Assembly: GCF_004684085.1 (NCBI RefSeq)
Contig: NZ_SRHZ01000028.1
Span: 1-64,000, forward strand
Length of the DNA: 64,000 nucleotides
Source of the DNA: Stenotrophomonas maltophilia
Lineage (GTDB): Bacteria > Pseudomonadota > Gammaproteobacteria > Xanthomonadales > Xanthomonadaceae
Direction: 5' to 3'
Below, piece by piece: positions 46,679 through 54,749 of the stretch (within the stretch, counting starts at the first letter, position 1; the number at the start of each line of letters is the position of its first letter). Both the position numbers and the translations under genes were made by a program. Under the pieces are notes generated by a model, which did no database searches, was not told the origin of the DNA, and was given only the letters and a program-made list of their open reading frames with translations.

Positions 46679-47764
46679 TCACTTCAGGTCGGTCGCCCAG
46701 TAGGCTTCGATCTGCTTGACCAGCTCGGCCGGCAGCGGCACGTAGTGCAGCTCGTTGGCCTGGGTCTGGCCGTTCTCGAAGGCCCACTTGAAGAAGGCCA
46801 GGGTGTCCTGGTTGCGCTTGGCATCCTTCGGCGTCTTCTGCATCAGCATGAAGTTGGTGGCGGTGATCGGCCACGCCTGCTCGCCCGGGGCGTTGGTGAT
46901 GACCAGGTTGAAGTCCTTGGCGCTGGCCCAGTCGGCGCTGGCGGCCGCGGCGGCGAAGGTTTCCGCGCTCGGCTCGACCCAGTTGCCGGCCGCGTTCTGC
47001 ATGGCCGCGTACGGCATGCCGTTCTGCAGCGCATAGGCCAGTTCGACGTAGCCGATGGAGCCCTTGATCTGCTTCACATAGGACGCAACGCCTTCGTTGC
47101 CCTTGCCACCGACGCCGTCCGGCCACTGCACCGAGGTGCCTTCGCCGACCTTGGTCTTCCACTCCGGGCTGACCTTGGACAGGTAGTTGGAGAAGTTGAA
47201 GGTGGTGCCCGAACCGTCGGAGCGGTGGACCAGGGTGATCTTGCCTTCCGGCAGCTTCACGCCCGGGTTGGCGGCGACGATGGCCGGGTCGTTCCAGGTC
47301 TTGACCTTGCCCAGGAAGATGTCAGCCAGCAGGGCGCCGCTCAGGCGCAGCTTGCCGGTTTCCAGGCCTTCAATGTTGACCACCGGGACCACACCGCCGA
47401 TGGCGGACGGGAACTGGGCCAGGCCGGCCTGGGCCAGCTCTTCGCTGCTCAGCGGCTTGTCGGACGAACCGAAGTCGACGGTGCCGGCCTTGATCTGGGC
47501 GATGCCGCCGCCGGAACCGATCGACTGGTAGTTGATCTTGGCGCCGGTGCTGGCGTTGTAGTCAGCCGACCACTTGGACACCAGCGGGAAGATGAAGGAA
47601 GCGCCGGCACCGGACACTTCTGCGCTCACCTTGGCACCAGCGGCCGGGGCAGCGGCACCGTCGGCAGCCGGCTGCTGCGCAGCCTGCTTGTCGCCACCGC
47701 AGGCAGACAGGCCCAGGGCGATGGCCAGGGAAAGGGCGGCAAGGCTGGCCGAGTGCAGTTTCAT
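46679..47764 (-). CDS. pstS: Phosphate-binding lipoprotein PstS (paralogue 1)
   Basis: 361 residues. The signal ends in the lipobox LSAC (C22 from ATG 47764), followed by an Ala/Gln/Pro linker. Phosphate-binding motifs are GAGASFIFP, SIGSGGGIAQI, DFGSSD and HRSDGSGTTFNF. ATG 47764 has GGAG five bases upstream; an in-frame GTG six bases earlier is less likely. It is next to pstC and is preceded by two Pho boxes. A paralogue lies directly upstream. Confidence 0.95.
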   Translation of the reverse strand: MKLHSASLAALSLAIALGLSACGGDKQAAQQPAADGAAAPAAGAKVSAEVSGAGASFIFPLVSKWSADYNASTGAKINYQSIGSGGGIAQIKAGTVDFGSSDKPLSSEELAQAGLAQFPSAIGGVVPVVNIEGLETGKLRLSGALLADIFLGKVKTWNDPAIVAANPGVKLPEGKITLVHRSDGSGTTFNFSNYLSKVSPEWKTKVGEGTSVQWPDGVGGKGNEGVASYVKQIKGSIGYVELAYALQNGMPYAAMQNAAGNWVEPSAETFAAAAASADWASAKDFNLVITNAPGEQAWPITATNFMLMQKTPKDAKRNQDTLAFFKWAFENGQTQANELHYVPLPAELVKQIEAYWATDLK

Positions 47765-47781
47765 GGTCACTCCATAGCGGG

Positions 47782-47802
47782 GTAGAGCCGACGGCGTCGG
47801 CG
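47782..47802. repeat. GTAG palindrome, short
   Basis: GTAGAGCCGACGGCGTCGGC between the pstS start and its Pho boxes, so it lies in the pstS leader RNA. Confidence 0.65.
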
Positions 47803-47816
47803 GATGCGGCTATGAA

Positions 47817-47834
47817 ATGATGTTTTTGTTACAG
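47817..47834 (-). promoter_or_regulatory. Pho box upstream of pstS (proximal)
   Basis: On the minus strand CTGTAAC-AAAA-ACATCAT: two 7-mers with a four-base AT spacer, matching the PhoB box layout. Confidence 0.75.
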
Positions 47835-47836
47835 CC

Positions 47837-47854
47837 GTATTACGACCATGACAG
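47837..47854 (-). promoter_or_regulatory. Pho box upstream of pstS (distal)
   Basis: On the minus strand CTGTCAT-GGTC-GTAATAC. The first half is a perfect PhoB half-site. It is in tandem with the proximal box, offset 20 bases. Confidence 0.75.
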
Positions 47855-47962
47855 AGGTGTCCTGGATCACGTTCTGACAAGGGTTTCACAGGGGTGGTCC
47901 GGATCCAGAAGGCCCCCGGAGACCCCGGATCTGCGCACCGATATGACGGTCGGTTGGCCCTT

Positions 47963-48055
47963 GCAGAGTCGAGCCATGCTCGACTGCCCCCCTCGGTAGC
48001 TGCGGACCGTTGGTCCGCACTCTCCAGCGCCAGCCGAGCGTGGGCTCGGCGCTAC
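47963..48055. repeat. GTAG palindrome cluster, three units
   Basis: GCAGAGTCGAGCC.. (47963-47987), GTAGCTGCGGACC.. (47996-48020) and an inverted unit ending GGCGCTAC (48031-48055), in the 405-base gap between the two pstS genes. Confidence 0.75.
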
Positions 48056-48070
48056 AGAGGCAGGTGTACC

Positions 48071-48110
48071 CCAAAAACAAGAAGAGCGCGAGATCTCGAG
48101 GATCTCGCGC
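48071..48110 (-). terminator. Terminator of the second pstS
   Basis: Perfect stem GCGCGAGATC / GATCTCGCGC with loop TCGAG (48086-48110), followed on the minus strand by TCTTCTTGTTTTT. A second GC-rich hairpin (GGGATCGGCGGG / CCCGCCGATCCC) lies at 48118-48152, nearer the stop. The two genes are thus probably separate transcripts. Confidence 0.85.
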
Positions 48111-48175
48111 CCTGGGCGGGATCGGCGGGGGAGAGAGGACCCGCCGATCCCGTTCCTGCGGGGGAACGCGCTTGC

Positions 48176-49192
48176 TTACTTCAGGTTCTGCGTCCAGTAG
48201 GTCTCGATCTGGCGGACCAGGCTGTCCGGCAGCGGCACGTAGTCCAGCTGGCGGGCCTGGGCATCGCCGCTCTTGTAGACCCAGCGGAAGAACTCCTGGG
48301 TCGCCTTGCCGTTGGCAGCGTTCTTCGGCTTCTTGTGCACCAGGATGAAGTTGGTGGCGGTGATCGGCCAGGACTCAGCGCCCGGGGCGTTGGTCATCAC
48401 CAGGTAGAAGTCCTTGGCGCTGGCCCAGTCGGCGCTGGCGGCAGCGGCAGCGAACGAGGTGTCGCTCGGCTGCACGAAGCGGCCGGCAGCGTTCTTCATC
48501 GCGGTGTACGACAGCTTGTTCTGCAGCGCGTAGGACAGTTCGACGTAGCCGATACCGCCCTTGATCTGCTTCACGTAGGCAGCAACGCCTTCATTGCCCT
48601 TGCCACCGATGCCGGCCGGCCACTGGACCGAGGTGCCTTCGCCGACCGAGCTCTTCCACTCCGGGCTGACCTTGGACAGGTAGTTGACGAAGTTGAAGGT
48701 GGTGCCCGAACCATCCGAACGGTGCACGACGGTGATCTTGGCGCTCGGCAGGGTCACGCCCGGGTTCAGCGCGGCGATGGCCGGGTCGTTCCAGGTCTTG
48801 ATCTTGCCCAGGAAGATGTTGGCCAGCACAGCACCGTCCAGCTTCAGCGCGCCCGGGGCGATGCCGGCCACGTTGACCACCGGCACCACGCCGCCGATCA
48901 CCGACGGGAACTGGGCCAGGCCCGCAGCCGCCAGTTCTTCCGGCTTCAGCGGAGCATCGGAGGAGCCGAAATCAACGGTCTTGGCCTTGATCTGCGCAAT
49001 GCCGCCGCCGGAACCGATCGACTGGTAGTTGACCTTGTTGCTGGTGGCGGCGTTGTAGTCGGCCGACCACTTCGACATCACCGGGTAGATGAACGAGGCG
49101 CCCGCGCCGGTGATTTCAGCGGCGTTGGCGGCGAACACGGACGACGCTGCGAAGACGGCAACGGCAACGCGCGACTTGAAGGCGTGGATCAC
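48176..49192 (-). CDS. pstS: Phosphate-binding protein PstS (paralogue 2, secreted form)
   Basis: 338 residues from GTG 49192, with AGGAG eight bases upstream; the longer frame would read through the Pho boxes. A type I signal peptide ends in ANA-A, with no lipobox, so the protein is free in the periplasm or secreted, unlike paralogue 1. The motifs GAGASFIYP, SIGSGGGIAQI, DFGSSD and HRSDGSGTTFNF are the same, and the mature parts look roughly two-thirds identical. It is divergent from the phosphate porin, with two Pho boxes of its own. Confidence 0.94.
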   Translation of the reverse strand: MIHAFKSRVAVAVFAASSVFAANAAEITGAGASFIYPVMSKWSADYNAATSNKVNYQSIGSGGGIAQIKAKTVDFGSSDAPLKPEELAAAGLAQFPSVIGGVVPVVNVAGIAPGALKLDGAVLANIFLGKIKTWNDPAIAALNPGVTLPSAKITVVHRSDGSGTTFNFVNYLSKVSPEWKSSVGEGTSVQWPAGIGGKGNEGVAAYVKQIKGGIGYVELSYALQNKLSYTAMKNAAGRFVQPSDTSFAAAAASADWASAKDFYLVMTNAPGAESWPITATNFILVHKKPKNAANGKATQEFFRWVYKSGDAQARQLDYVPLPDSLVRQIETYWTQNLK

Positions 49193-49246
49193 GGGGTGGC
49201 TCCTGGGTTGATTGGAATGCGGGGTTACCCGCCCGGCGCACATTCC

Positions 49247-49264
49247 ATAACGGTTCGATGACAG
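49247..49264 (-). promoter_or_regulatory. Pho box upstream of second pstS (proximal)
   Basis: Minus strand CTGTCAT-CGAA-CCGTTAT, 55 bases before the GTG start. The first half-site is a perfect consensus. Confidence 0.75.
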
Positions 49265-49279
49265 CGCAGGGACCGTTGT

Positions 49280-49297
49280 ATGACGCAACCGTTACAG
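49280..49297 (-). promoter_or_regulatory. Pho box upstream of second pstS (distal)
   Basis: Minus strand CTGTAAC-GGTT-GCGTCAT, 7-4-7 layout, offset 33 bases (three helical turns) from the proximal box. Confidence 0.75.
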
Positions 49298-49639
49298 CGC
49301 GGCCCGGCGCCCACACAGCAGGGGTGTGAAGGTTCTGAGTGCGCCACGGGCAACGTGATGCCCAATGCGCCGGAGACGGATGTGAGCCGGTTGCGATCAC
49401 GTTCTATATGTCGCTGATGACCTGTCCGCTGTGGTCGTCAATGCCGTCCGGGTCTGGCATTCCGCAGTGATGCCGTGTCATCCACACGAAACCAGCGATG
49501 CCGGTGACGGCCGAGCGGCGACCGGCCCGCGCCTGGACGCCGATACGGCACGCCCTATGCCGCAAGGGATCGACAGGGATGCAGCGGCAAATGAGTCGTA
49601 CGCATGACCGCACGAAGAAATCTGTGGTTGGTGCTCAAG
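49298..49639. other. Gene-free spacer between divergent pstS and porin
   Basis: About 340 bases with no open frame that resembles a gene and no repeat of the two families. It separates the Pho boxes of the two divergent phosphate genes, and I see nothing more in it. Confidence 0.5.
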
Positions 49640-49657
49640 TTGTCATTCGGCTGTCAT
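49640..49657 (+). promoter_or_regulatory. Pho box of the phosphate porin
   Basis: TTGTCAT-TCGG-CTGTCAT, the best PhoB box in the window, 90 bases before the porin ATG. Confidence 0.85.
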
Positions 49658-49746
49658 GGTTTTAACGGAATGTTCGCAAAACGCTTGACCGGCCTGCCGG
49701 CGTGGCGTTCTGCCCAAGCCATTCCAACCCTCTGGAGAAATCCAAA

Positions 49747-50979
49747 ATGCGTTCCCATTTGCTCGCCGCCGCGGTCGTTGCAAGCCTCGGTCTGGTTTCC
49801 GCCGACGCCTTCGCAGCCCCCGCCAGCTCGGGCGTATCCCAGGCACAGCTGCAGCAGCTGCAGGCACAGATCGCTGCGCTGCAGGCCCAGGTCCAGCAGT
49901 TGCAGAACGATTCGCAGGCGCTGCAGGCGCAGTCCGATGCGCAGTCCGAAGTGAACATCACCCAGGCCCAGGCCCTGGAAGGTGCGCAGAAGACCCAGAC
50001 CAGCGTCGACAAGCTGGCCAAGCTGGTCAATGACAACAAGATCGGCGGTCGCATGTTCTTCGACCTGACCAACATCGACAAGACCAGCAACGGCAAGGAC
50101 ACCGCCGCCAGCGGCAACGGTCTGGACGTCAAGCGCTTCTACCTGACCGTCGACCACAAGTTCAATGACATCTGGTCGGCGAACCTGACCACCGACTTCC
50201 AGTACAGCTCGGCCATCGGCAACACCGAACTGTTCGTCAAGAAGGCCTACGTGCAGGGCAGCTTCGACCCGGCCTTCAACCTGCGCGTCGGTGCTGCCGA
50301 CATGCCGTGGATCCCGTACGTCGAGAAGTTCTACGGCATGCGCTACGTCGAGAACACCCTGACCGACCGCCTGAAGTACGGCAACTCGTCCGACTGGGGC
50401 CTGCATGGCTTCGGCAACCTGGGCAACAACTTCAACTACGCGGTCTCGGTCGTGTCCGGCGCCGGTTACAAGAACCCGACCCGCAGCAAGGGCATGGACG
50501 TGGAAGGCCGCGCGGCCTATACCCCGAACGAAAACTTCGTGGTTGCCGTCGGTGGCTACAGCGGCAAGCTGGGCAAGGAAACCGACATCCAGAGCGCCGA
50601 GAACACCTACACCCGCGCCAATGCGATGGTGGCCTACGCCAGCAGCGACTTCCGCGTCGGTGGCGAGTACTTCCAGGCCAAGAACCTCAACAACGTGATG
50701 ACCGTTGCCACCGACAAGACCAGCGGCTGGTCGGTGTGGGGCAGCGTGCGCGTCACCGACGGCGGCATCAACGTGTTCGGTCGTTACGATGACACCGACG
50801 TCAGCAAGACGCTGGACCCGACCCTGAGCGACAAGTACTGGAACGTCGGCGTCGAGTTCCCGGTCATGAAGAACCTCAAGCTGTCGACCGTGTACAAGTA
50901 CACGCACCTGGCCAACGCCGGCGACAAGAAGAACGACAAGACCAAGGAATTCGGCGTCTGGGGCGACCTGTCGTTCTGA
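49747..50979 (+). CDS. oprP: Phosphate-selective porin (OprP/OprO type)
   Basis: 410 residues. A signal peptide (to about 23) is followed by a Gln-rich coiled coil (about 30-75: QLQQLQAQIAALQAQVQQLQ), typical of the trimerising N-terminus of this family. A 16-strand type beta-barrel follows and ends in a C-terminal Phe (GDLSF). It admits phosphate or polyphosphate across the outer membrane when phosphate is scarce. ATG 49747 follows a GGAG site. A Pho box upstream and the divergent pstS support phosphate-starvation control. Confidence 0.92.
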   Translation: MRSHLLAAAVVASLGLVSADAFAAPASSGVSQAQLQQLQAQIAALQAQVQQLQNDSQALQAQSDAQSEVNITQAQALEGAQKTQTSVDKLAKLVNDNKIGGRMFFDLTNIDKTSNGKDTAASGNGLDVKRFYLTVDHKFNDIWSANLTTDFQYSSAIGNTELFVKKAYVQGSFDPAFNLRVGAADMPWIPYVEKFYGMRYVENTLTDRLKYGNSSDWGLHGFGNLGNNFNYAVSVVSGAGYKNPTRSKGMDVEGRAAYTPNENFVVAVGGYSGKLGKETDIQSAENTYTRANAMVAYASSDFRVGGEYFQAKNLNNVMTVATDKTSGWSVWGSVRVTDGGINVFGRYDDTDVSKTLDPTLSDKYWNVGVEFPVMKNLKLSTVYKYTHLANAGDKKNDKTKEFGVWGDLSF

Positions 50980-51009
50980 TGACCTGAAGCACCACGTGTT
51001 TGCGAACGA

Positions 51010-51044
51010 AGACGGCGGGCCTTGTGCCCGCCGTCTTTGTTTTG
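51010..51044 (+). terminator. Terminator of the porin gene
   Basis: Stem AGACGGCGGGC / GCCCGCCGTCT with short loop, then TTTGTTTTG. It ends just before the stop of convergent nth. Confidence 0.9.
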
Positions 51045-51061
51045 TCACACCACCAGCGCGG

Positions 51062-51754
51062 TCACGCCTCGGCCGTGGTTTTTTCCTTGAACCGGCACAG
51101 GTCGGCGATCACGCAGCCCGGGCAATCCGGTTTGCGCGCCTTGCATACATAACGTCCGTGCAGGATCAGCCAGTGATGCGCGTCGAGCAGGAACTCGGTC
51201 GGAATCACCTTCACCAGCTTGTCTTCCACTTCGCGCACGTTCTTGCCCGGGGCCAGGCCGGTGCGGTTGGATACGCGGAAGATGTGCGTGTCCACCGCCA
51301 TCACCGGCTCACCGAAGGCGGTGTTGAGCACCACGTTGGCGGTCTTGCGGCCCACGCCCGGCAGCGCTTCCAGTTCATCGCGATCGCGTGGCACTTCACC
51401 GCCATGCTTCTCCAGCAGGATCGCGCAGGTGGCGATCACGTTCTTCGCCTTGGCGTTGAACAGGCCGATGGTGGCGATGTACTGCTTCAGCCCATCTTCG
51501 CCGAGTGCGAGGATCTTCGCCGGCGTGTTGGCCACCGGGAACAGGCGGCGGGTGGCCTTGTTGACGCCGACGTCGGTGGCCTGCGCGGACAGCGCCACCG
51601 CCACCAGCAGCTCGAACGGCGAGCTGTACTCCAGTTCGGTCTTGGGGTGCGGGTTGAGTTCGCGCAGGCGGGTGAACATTTCCACCACGTCGGCGCGGGG
51701 CATCACGCCGCCACGGCGCGCCGGCGCGCGCGCGGTTTTCTTCGCAGTGGCCAT
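51062..51754 (-). CDS. nth: Endonuclease III
   Basis: DNA glycosylase/AP lyase that removes oxidised pyrimidines. The helix-hairpin-helix LEALPGVGRKTANVV carries the catalytic Lys, and AVDTH the catalytic Asp. The 4Fe-4S loop is C-X6-C-X2-C-X5-C near the C-terminus (CKARKPDCPGCVIADLC). A basic tail of about 20 residues precedes the core; the internal ATG (MPRADVVEM) would give the standard length. The ATG at 51754 overlaps the stop of the upstream gene (TAATG), so the two are coupled. Confidence 0.96.
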   Translation of the reverse strand: MATAKKTARAPARRGGVMPRADVVEMFTRLRELNPHPKTELEYSSPFELLVAVALSAQATDVGVNKATRRLFPVANTPAKILALGEDGLKQYIATIGLFNAKAKNVIATCAILLEKHGGEVPRDRDELEALPGVGRKTANVVLNTAFGEPVMAVDTHIFRVSNRTGLAPGKNVREVEDKLVKVIPTEFLLDAHHWLILHGRYVCKARKPDCPGCVIADLCRFKEKTTAEA

Positions 51755-52107
51755 TACTGTTCCTTGCCGGTGGCGCGGGCCTTGGCCCGGGCGAGAATGG
51801 CGGCCGCTGCAGCGGGCAGGGCGGGTTTCACGTCCGGCGCCGGGGCCGGCGTGCGCCGCGCGTCGCGCTCGGCCTCGCGTCGCGCCAGCCGCACGGCACG
51901 GGTGCGGTAGCGTTCGCGTGCGGCCCAGGCCGTATGCAATTGCTGCTGCGCCTGCTGCAGGCGTTGCGGAAGGTCGGGGTGGCCGGGCAGCAGCTGTTCG
52001 TCGCCAGCGCGGGCGATGTAGTCCATCAGGCCCGCCTGCAGGGCGCCATCGAGATCGTCTGCCTGGACCCGGGCGAACAGCTGCGCGGGGTTGGGTCGGG
52101 AAGCCAT
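51754..52107 (-). CDS. Small helical protein upstream of nth, function unknown
   Basis: 117 residues, soluble, highly charged and rich in Ala, Arg and Gln. A predicted coiled coil (PQRLQQAQQQLHTAWAARER) is followed by an Arg-rich segment and an Ala/Pro tail. I recognise no family. It lies between an enoyl-CoA hydratase gene (four bases) and nth (overlap), so it belongs to that operon. Longer open frames in the same phase enter the crotonase gene and are not credible. Confidence 0.65.
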   Translation of the reverse strand: MASRPNPAQLFARVQADDLDGALQAGLMDYIARAGDEQLLPGHPDLPQRLQQAQQQLHTAWAARERYRTRAVRLARREAERDARRTPAPAPDVKPALPAAAAAILARAKARATGKEQ

Positions 52108-52111
52108 GGCG

Positions 52112-52894
52112 TCAGCGGTTCTGGAAAGCCGGCGGGCGGCGCTGCAGGAATGCGCTGGTCCCTTCGCGCATGTCTTCAGTGGCAAACAGCAGGCCGAACT
52201 GCGCGCTTTCGTACTCCAGCCCTGCTTCCAGGCTGCACTCGCCGCCGACGTGCACGGCGTCGAGCAGGCCGCGCAGGGCCAGCGGTGCCGAGCGTGCCAG
52301 CTGGCGGGCAACGTCCTGCACGCGGTTGTCCAGTTCGGCGGCGGGCACCACCTCGTTGACGATGCCCAGTGCCAGTGCACGCGCGGCGTCGATCGGCGCC
52401 CCCAGCAGGCACAGCTCCAGAGTGGCGGCGCGGCCGCACAGGCGCAGCAGGCGCTGGCTGCCACCGAAGCCGGGAATCAGGCCGAGGTTGATTTCCGGCT
52501 GGCCGACCTTGGCGGTATCGGCGGCGATGCGCAGGTGGCAGGCCATCGCCAGCTCCAGGCCACCGCCCAGCGCAAATCCGTTCACGCGCGCGATCACCGG
52601 CTTGGGCATGCGCTCGATCTGGCGCATCAGGGCTTGGCCGAGCAGGGAGAAATCACGTCCCTGAACCGCGCTGAGTGTGTTCATTTCCGCGATGTCGGCG
52701 CCGGCCACGAAGGCCTTCGGGCCGGCGCCGGTCAGCACCACCACGCGCACCGCCGGGTCGGCTGCGGCTGCGCTGAACGCCTCGGCCAGGGCCTGCAGGG
52801 TCGCGGCATTCAAGGCGTTGAGCTTGTCCGGGCGCTGGACGGTCACGGTGCGGATGGCGCCGTCATCGGCGACAGCGATCAGGGCATCTGACAC
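52112..52894 (-). CDS. Enoyl-CoA hydratase/isomerase (crotonase) family
   Basis: 260 residues of the crotonase fold. The CoA/oxyanion segments are AFVAGADIAEM and FALGGGLELAMAC, and the two acidic catalytic positions of hydratases are both present (Glu in GGGLEL and Glu in GQPEINLGLIPGFGG). This fits a short-chain enoyl-CoA hydratase; the exact substrate is open. First gene of the unit crotonase-small protein-nth. Confidence 0.9.
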   Translation of the reverse strand: MSDALIAVADDGAIRTVTVQRPDKLNALNAATLQALAEAFSAAAADPAVRVVVLTGAGPKAFVAGADIAEMNTLSAVQGRDFSLLGQALMRQIERMPKPVIARVNGFALGGGLELAMACHLRIAADTAKVGQPEINLGLIPGFGGSQRLLRLCGRAATLELCLLGAPIDAARALALGIVNEVVPAAELDNRVQDVARQLARSAPLALRGLLDAVHVGGECSLEAGLEYESAQFGLLFATEDMREGTSAFLQRRPPAFQNR

Positions 52895-53061
52895 GGGGAA
52901 ACTCCAGAAACGTTAAAAAATAGTGATATTGAACTCTGCAAACGCAGACGGGTCATAGCCTGCATCGTGAGTAGCGGTTACACGTTGCGCCCGTTATCCT
53001 AACCCGTCGCCTCAGGGCGGCGCAGAACGTCCCTGAGTTACCACCCCTGGAGATCTGTTTG

Positions 53062-53763
53062 ATGAAGTTGCGTTCTATCGCGGTCGCCGTCGCGGCCCTG
53101 GCCCTGACGGGCAATGCCTTCGCCCAGGACATCGCGTCCGAGAAGGGCAAGCTGAGTTATTACTTCGGTTACGACTACGGCAACAACCTGGCGGAGCTGA
53201 CCGGTCGCGGTGAGCAGCTGGACATCAACTCGGTGGTGAAGGGCCTGCAGGACGCCTACGCCAAGAAGCAGCCGGCCATTACCGCCGACCAGCTGAAGCC
53301 GGCCGTTGAAGCGTTCCAGAAGCGTGAGCAGGGCCGTGCCCAGGCTGCCAAGGCCGAGTACGAAAAGGCGGCTGCCGAAAACAAGACCAAGAGCGATCAG
53401 TTCATCGCGGCGAACAAGGCCAAGGCCGGCGTGCAGTCCCTGCCGAGCGGCGTCCAGTACCGCGTGGTCGAAGCCGGCAAGGGCGCCAAGCCGACCCAGG
53501 CCAGCACCGTGCAGCTGGAAGTGGCCGGTCCGTTCCCGTACGGCCAGCGCCCGACCGAAGCCCGCCCGGCCCAGCAGATTCCGTCGATCAAGGTCAGCGA
53601 AGTCGAAATGAAGGCCATGCGCGAGACCCTGCTGCAGATGCCGGCAGGCTCGAAGTGGGAAGTCACCCTGCCGCCGGACCAGGCCTACGGTGCCGACCCG
53701 CGTACCCCGTTCCCGCCGAACGTGGCTGTGCAGTTCGAGATCAAGCTGGTCAGCGTCAAGTAA
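53062..53763 (+). CDS. Periplasmic FkpA/Mip-like protein with degenerate FKBP domain
   Basis: 233 residues from ATG 53062 (GGAG nine bases upstream). Signal peptide to AFA-Q (about residue 22). The FKBP-type N-terminal dimerisation domain is normal: SEKGKLSYYFGYDYGNN, then a long helix. In the C-terminal FKBP domain the end is recognisable (LLQMPAGSKWEVTLPPDQAYG ... PFPPNVAVQFEIKLV). The middle, which normally carries the FDSS Asp, the aromatic YxG strand and the VI.GW Trp of the active site, is replaced by a short Pro/Arg/Gln-rich stretch. It is therefore likely a chaperone without prolyl-isomerase activity. Confidence 0.85.
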   Translation: MKLRSIAVAVAALALTGNAFAQDIASEKGKLSYYFGYDYGNNLAELTGRGEQLDINSVVKGLQDAYAKKQPAITADQLKPAVEAFQKREQGRAQAAKAEYEKAAAENKTKSDQFIAANKAKAGVQSLPSGVQYRVVEAGKGAKPTQASTVQLEVAGPFPYGQRPTEARPAQQIPSIKVSEVEMKAMRETLLQMPAGSKWEVTLPPDQAYGADPRTPFPPNVAVQFEIKLVSVK

Positions 53764-53779
53764 ATCGAAGCAGCAAACC

Positions 53780-53813
53780 AAACGCGCCGGTGACCCCACC
53801 GGCGCGTTTTTGT
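53780..53813 (+). terminator. Terminator after the FKBP-like gene
   Basis: Stem AAACGCGCCGGTG / CACCGGCGCGTTT (loop ACCC region) followed by TTTTTGTTT. Confidence 0.9.
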
Positions 53814-53831
53814 TTGCGCAGAACGCGACCT

Positions 53832-53857
53832 GTAGTGCCGGGCCATGCTCTGCGAAC
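53832..53857. repeat. Degenerate GTAG palindrome
   Basis: GTAGTGCCGGGCCATGCTC: the left arm is intact but the right arm is disrupted. Confidence 0.45.
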
Positions 53858-53945
53858 GCACGCAGCGCGATGCAACGTGACACGCGCCGCATCTTGACCG
53901 CGCGCAAATTCAGCCCGTTCGCGCTACTGTTGCCGAGTGCAAACA

Positions 53946-54749
53946 ATGGAAGAAACGGCGCGTGTTGTCGCAAGTCCCTGCATCGGCGTGTGCAAGCTGG
54001 ATCCAGACCGGCAGTGCACCGGCTGCGGGCGGCATCTCGATGAAATCGCACGGTGGTCGTCGATGAGCAACGACGAACGCAGTCGCATCCTGCATCGCGT
54101 GCAACCCTTGCGCGAACAGCTGCAGCACTCACTGCGCGGCTCACTGGCCGACCACGAACGTCTGATGCGCGCGCTGCATCCACTGGCCGATCCACCCGCC
54201 GGCGATGGCTGGAACCGCAGCGAGCTGATCGACCTGCTGCCGCCGGGACCGCCGGTGGAAGCCGCCGTACTGGCCGGCATCGTGCCCCGCGCCAACGGCG
54301 CACAGGTGATCCTGACCCGTCGCACCGAAACCCTGCGCACCCATGGTGGCCAGGTCGGGTTTCCCGGCGGGCGCACCGAACCCGACGACCGTGATGCACT
54401 GGCGGCGGCACTGCGCGAGAGCCAGGAAGAGATCGCGCTGGCGCCCGGCCAGGTGCAGGCGCTGGGCTATCTCGATCCGTTCGTGACCATCACCGGTTAC
54501 CGGGTCACCCCGGTGGTGGCAGTGGTCGATCCGGATTTCGTGCCGGTGCCGCAACCCAGCGAAGTGGCCGAAGTGTTCGAAGTACCGCTGGACTACCTGA
54601 TGGCCGCAGACAACCTGCGTCAGGTCGAAATCAATCATCGCGGCCGCGTCCGCCACGTCCTCGAGTACGGCTGGCCCGGCCAGCGTATCTGGGGCGCGAC
54701 CGCCGCCATCCTCTACAACCTGCGTCGCCGCCTGGAGCAAGTGCAATGA
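53946..54749 (+). CDS. DUF1289 zinc-like motif fused to CoA-type Nudix hydrolase
   Basis: 267 residues. The N-terminal ~50 residues form a DUF1289 module with four cysteines (PCIGVCKL.. QCTGCGR), usually a separate small protein. The rest is a Nudix domain: GGRTEPDDRDALAAALRES with following QEEI contains the G..E and REx2EE core of the Nudix box, preceded by QVGFPGG, as in CoA diphosphatases (NudL/YeaB type). ATG 53946 is preferred; GTG 53937 is in frame. The stop overlaps the next gene (ATGA). Confidence 0.87.
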   Translation: MEETARVVASPCIGVCKLDPDRQCTGCGRHLDEIARWSSMSNDERSRILHRVQPLREQLQHSLRGSLADHERLMRALHPLADPPAGDGWNRSELIDLLPPGPPVEAAVLAGIVPRANGAQVILTRRTETLRTHGGQVGFPGGRTEPDDRDALAAALRESQEEIALAPGQVQALGYLDPFVTITGYRVTPVVAVVDPDFVPVPQPSEVAEVFEVPLDYLMAADNLRQVEINHRGRVRHVLEYGWPGQRIWGATAAILYNLRRRLEQVQ

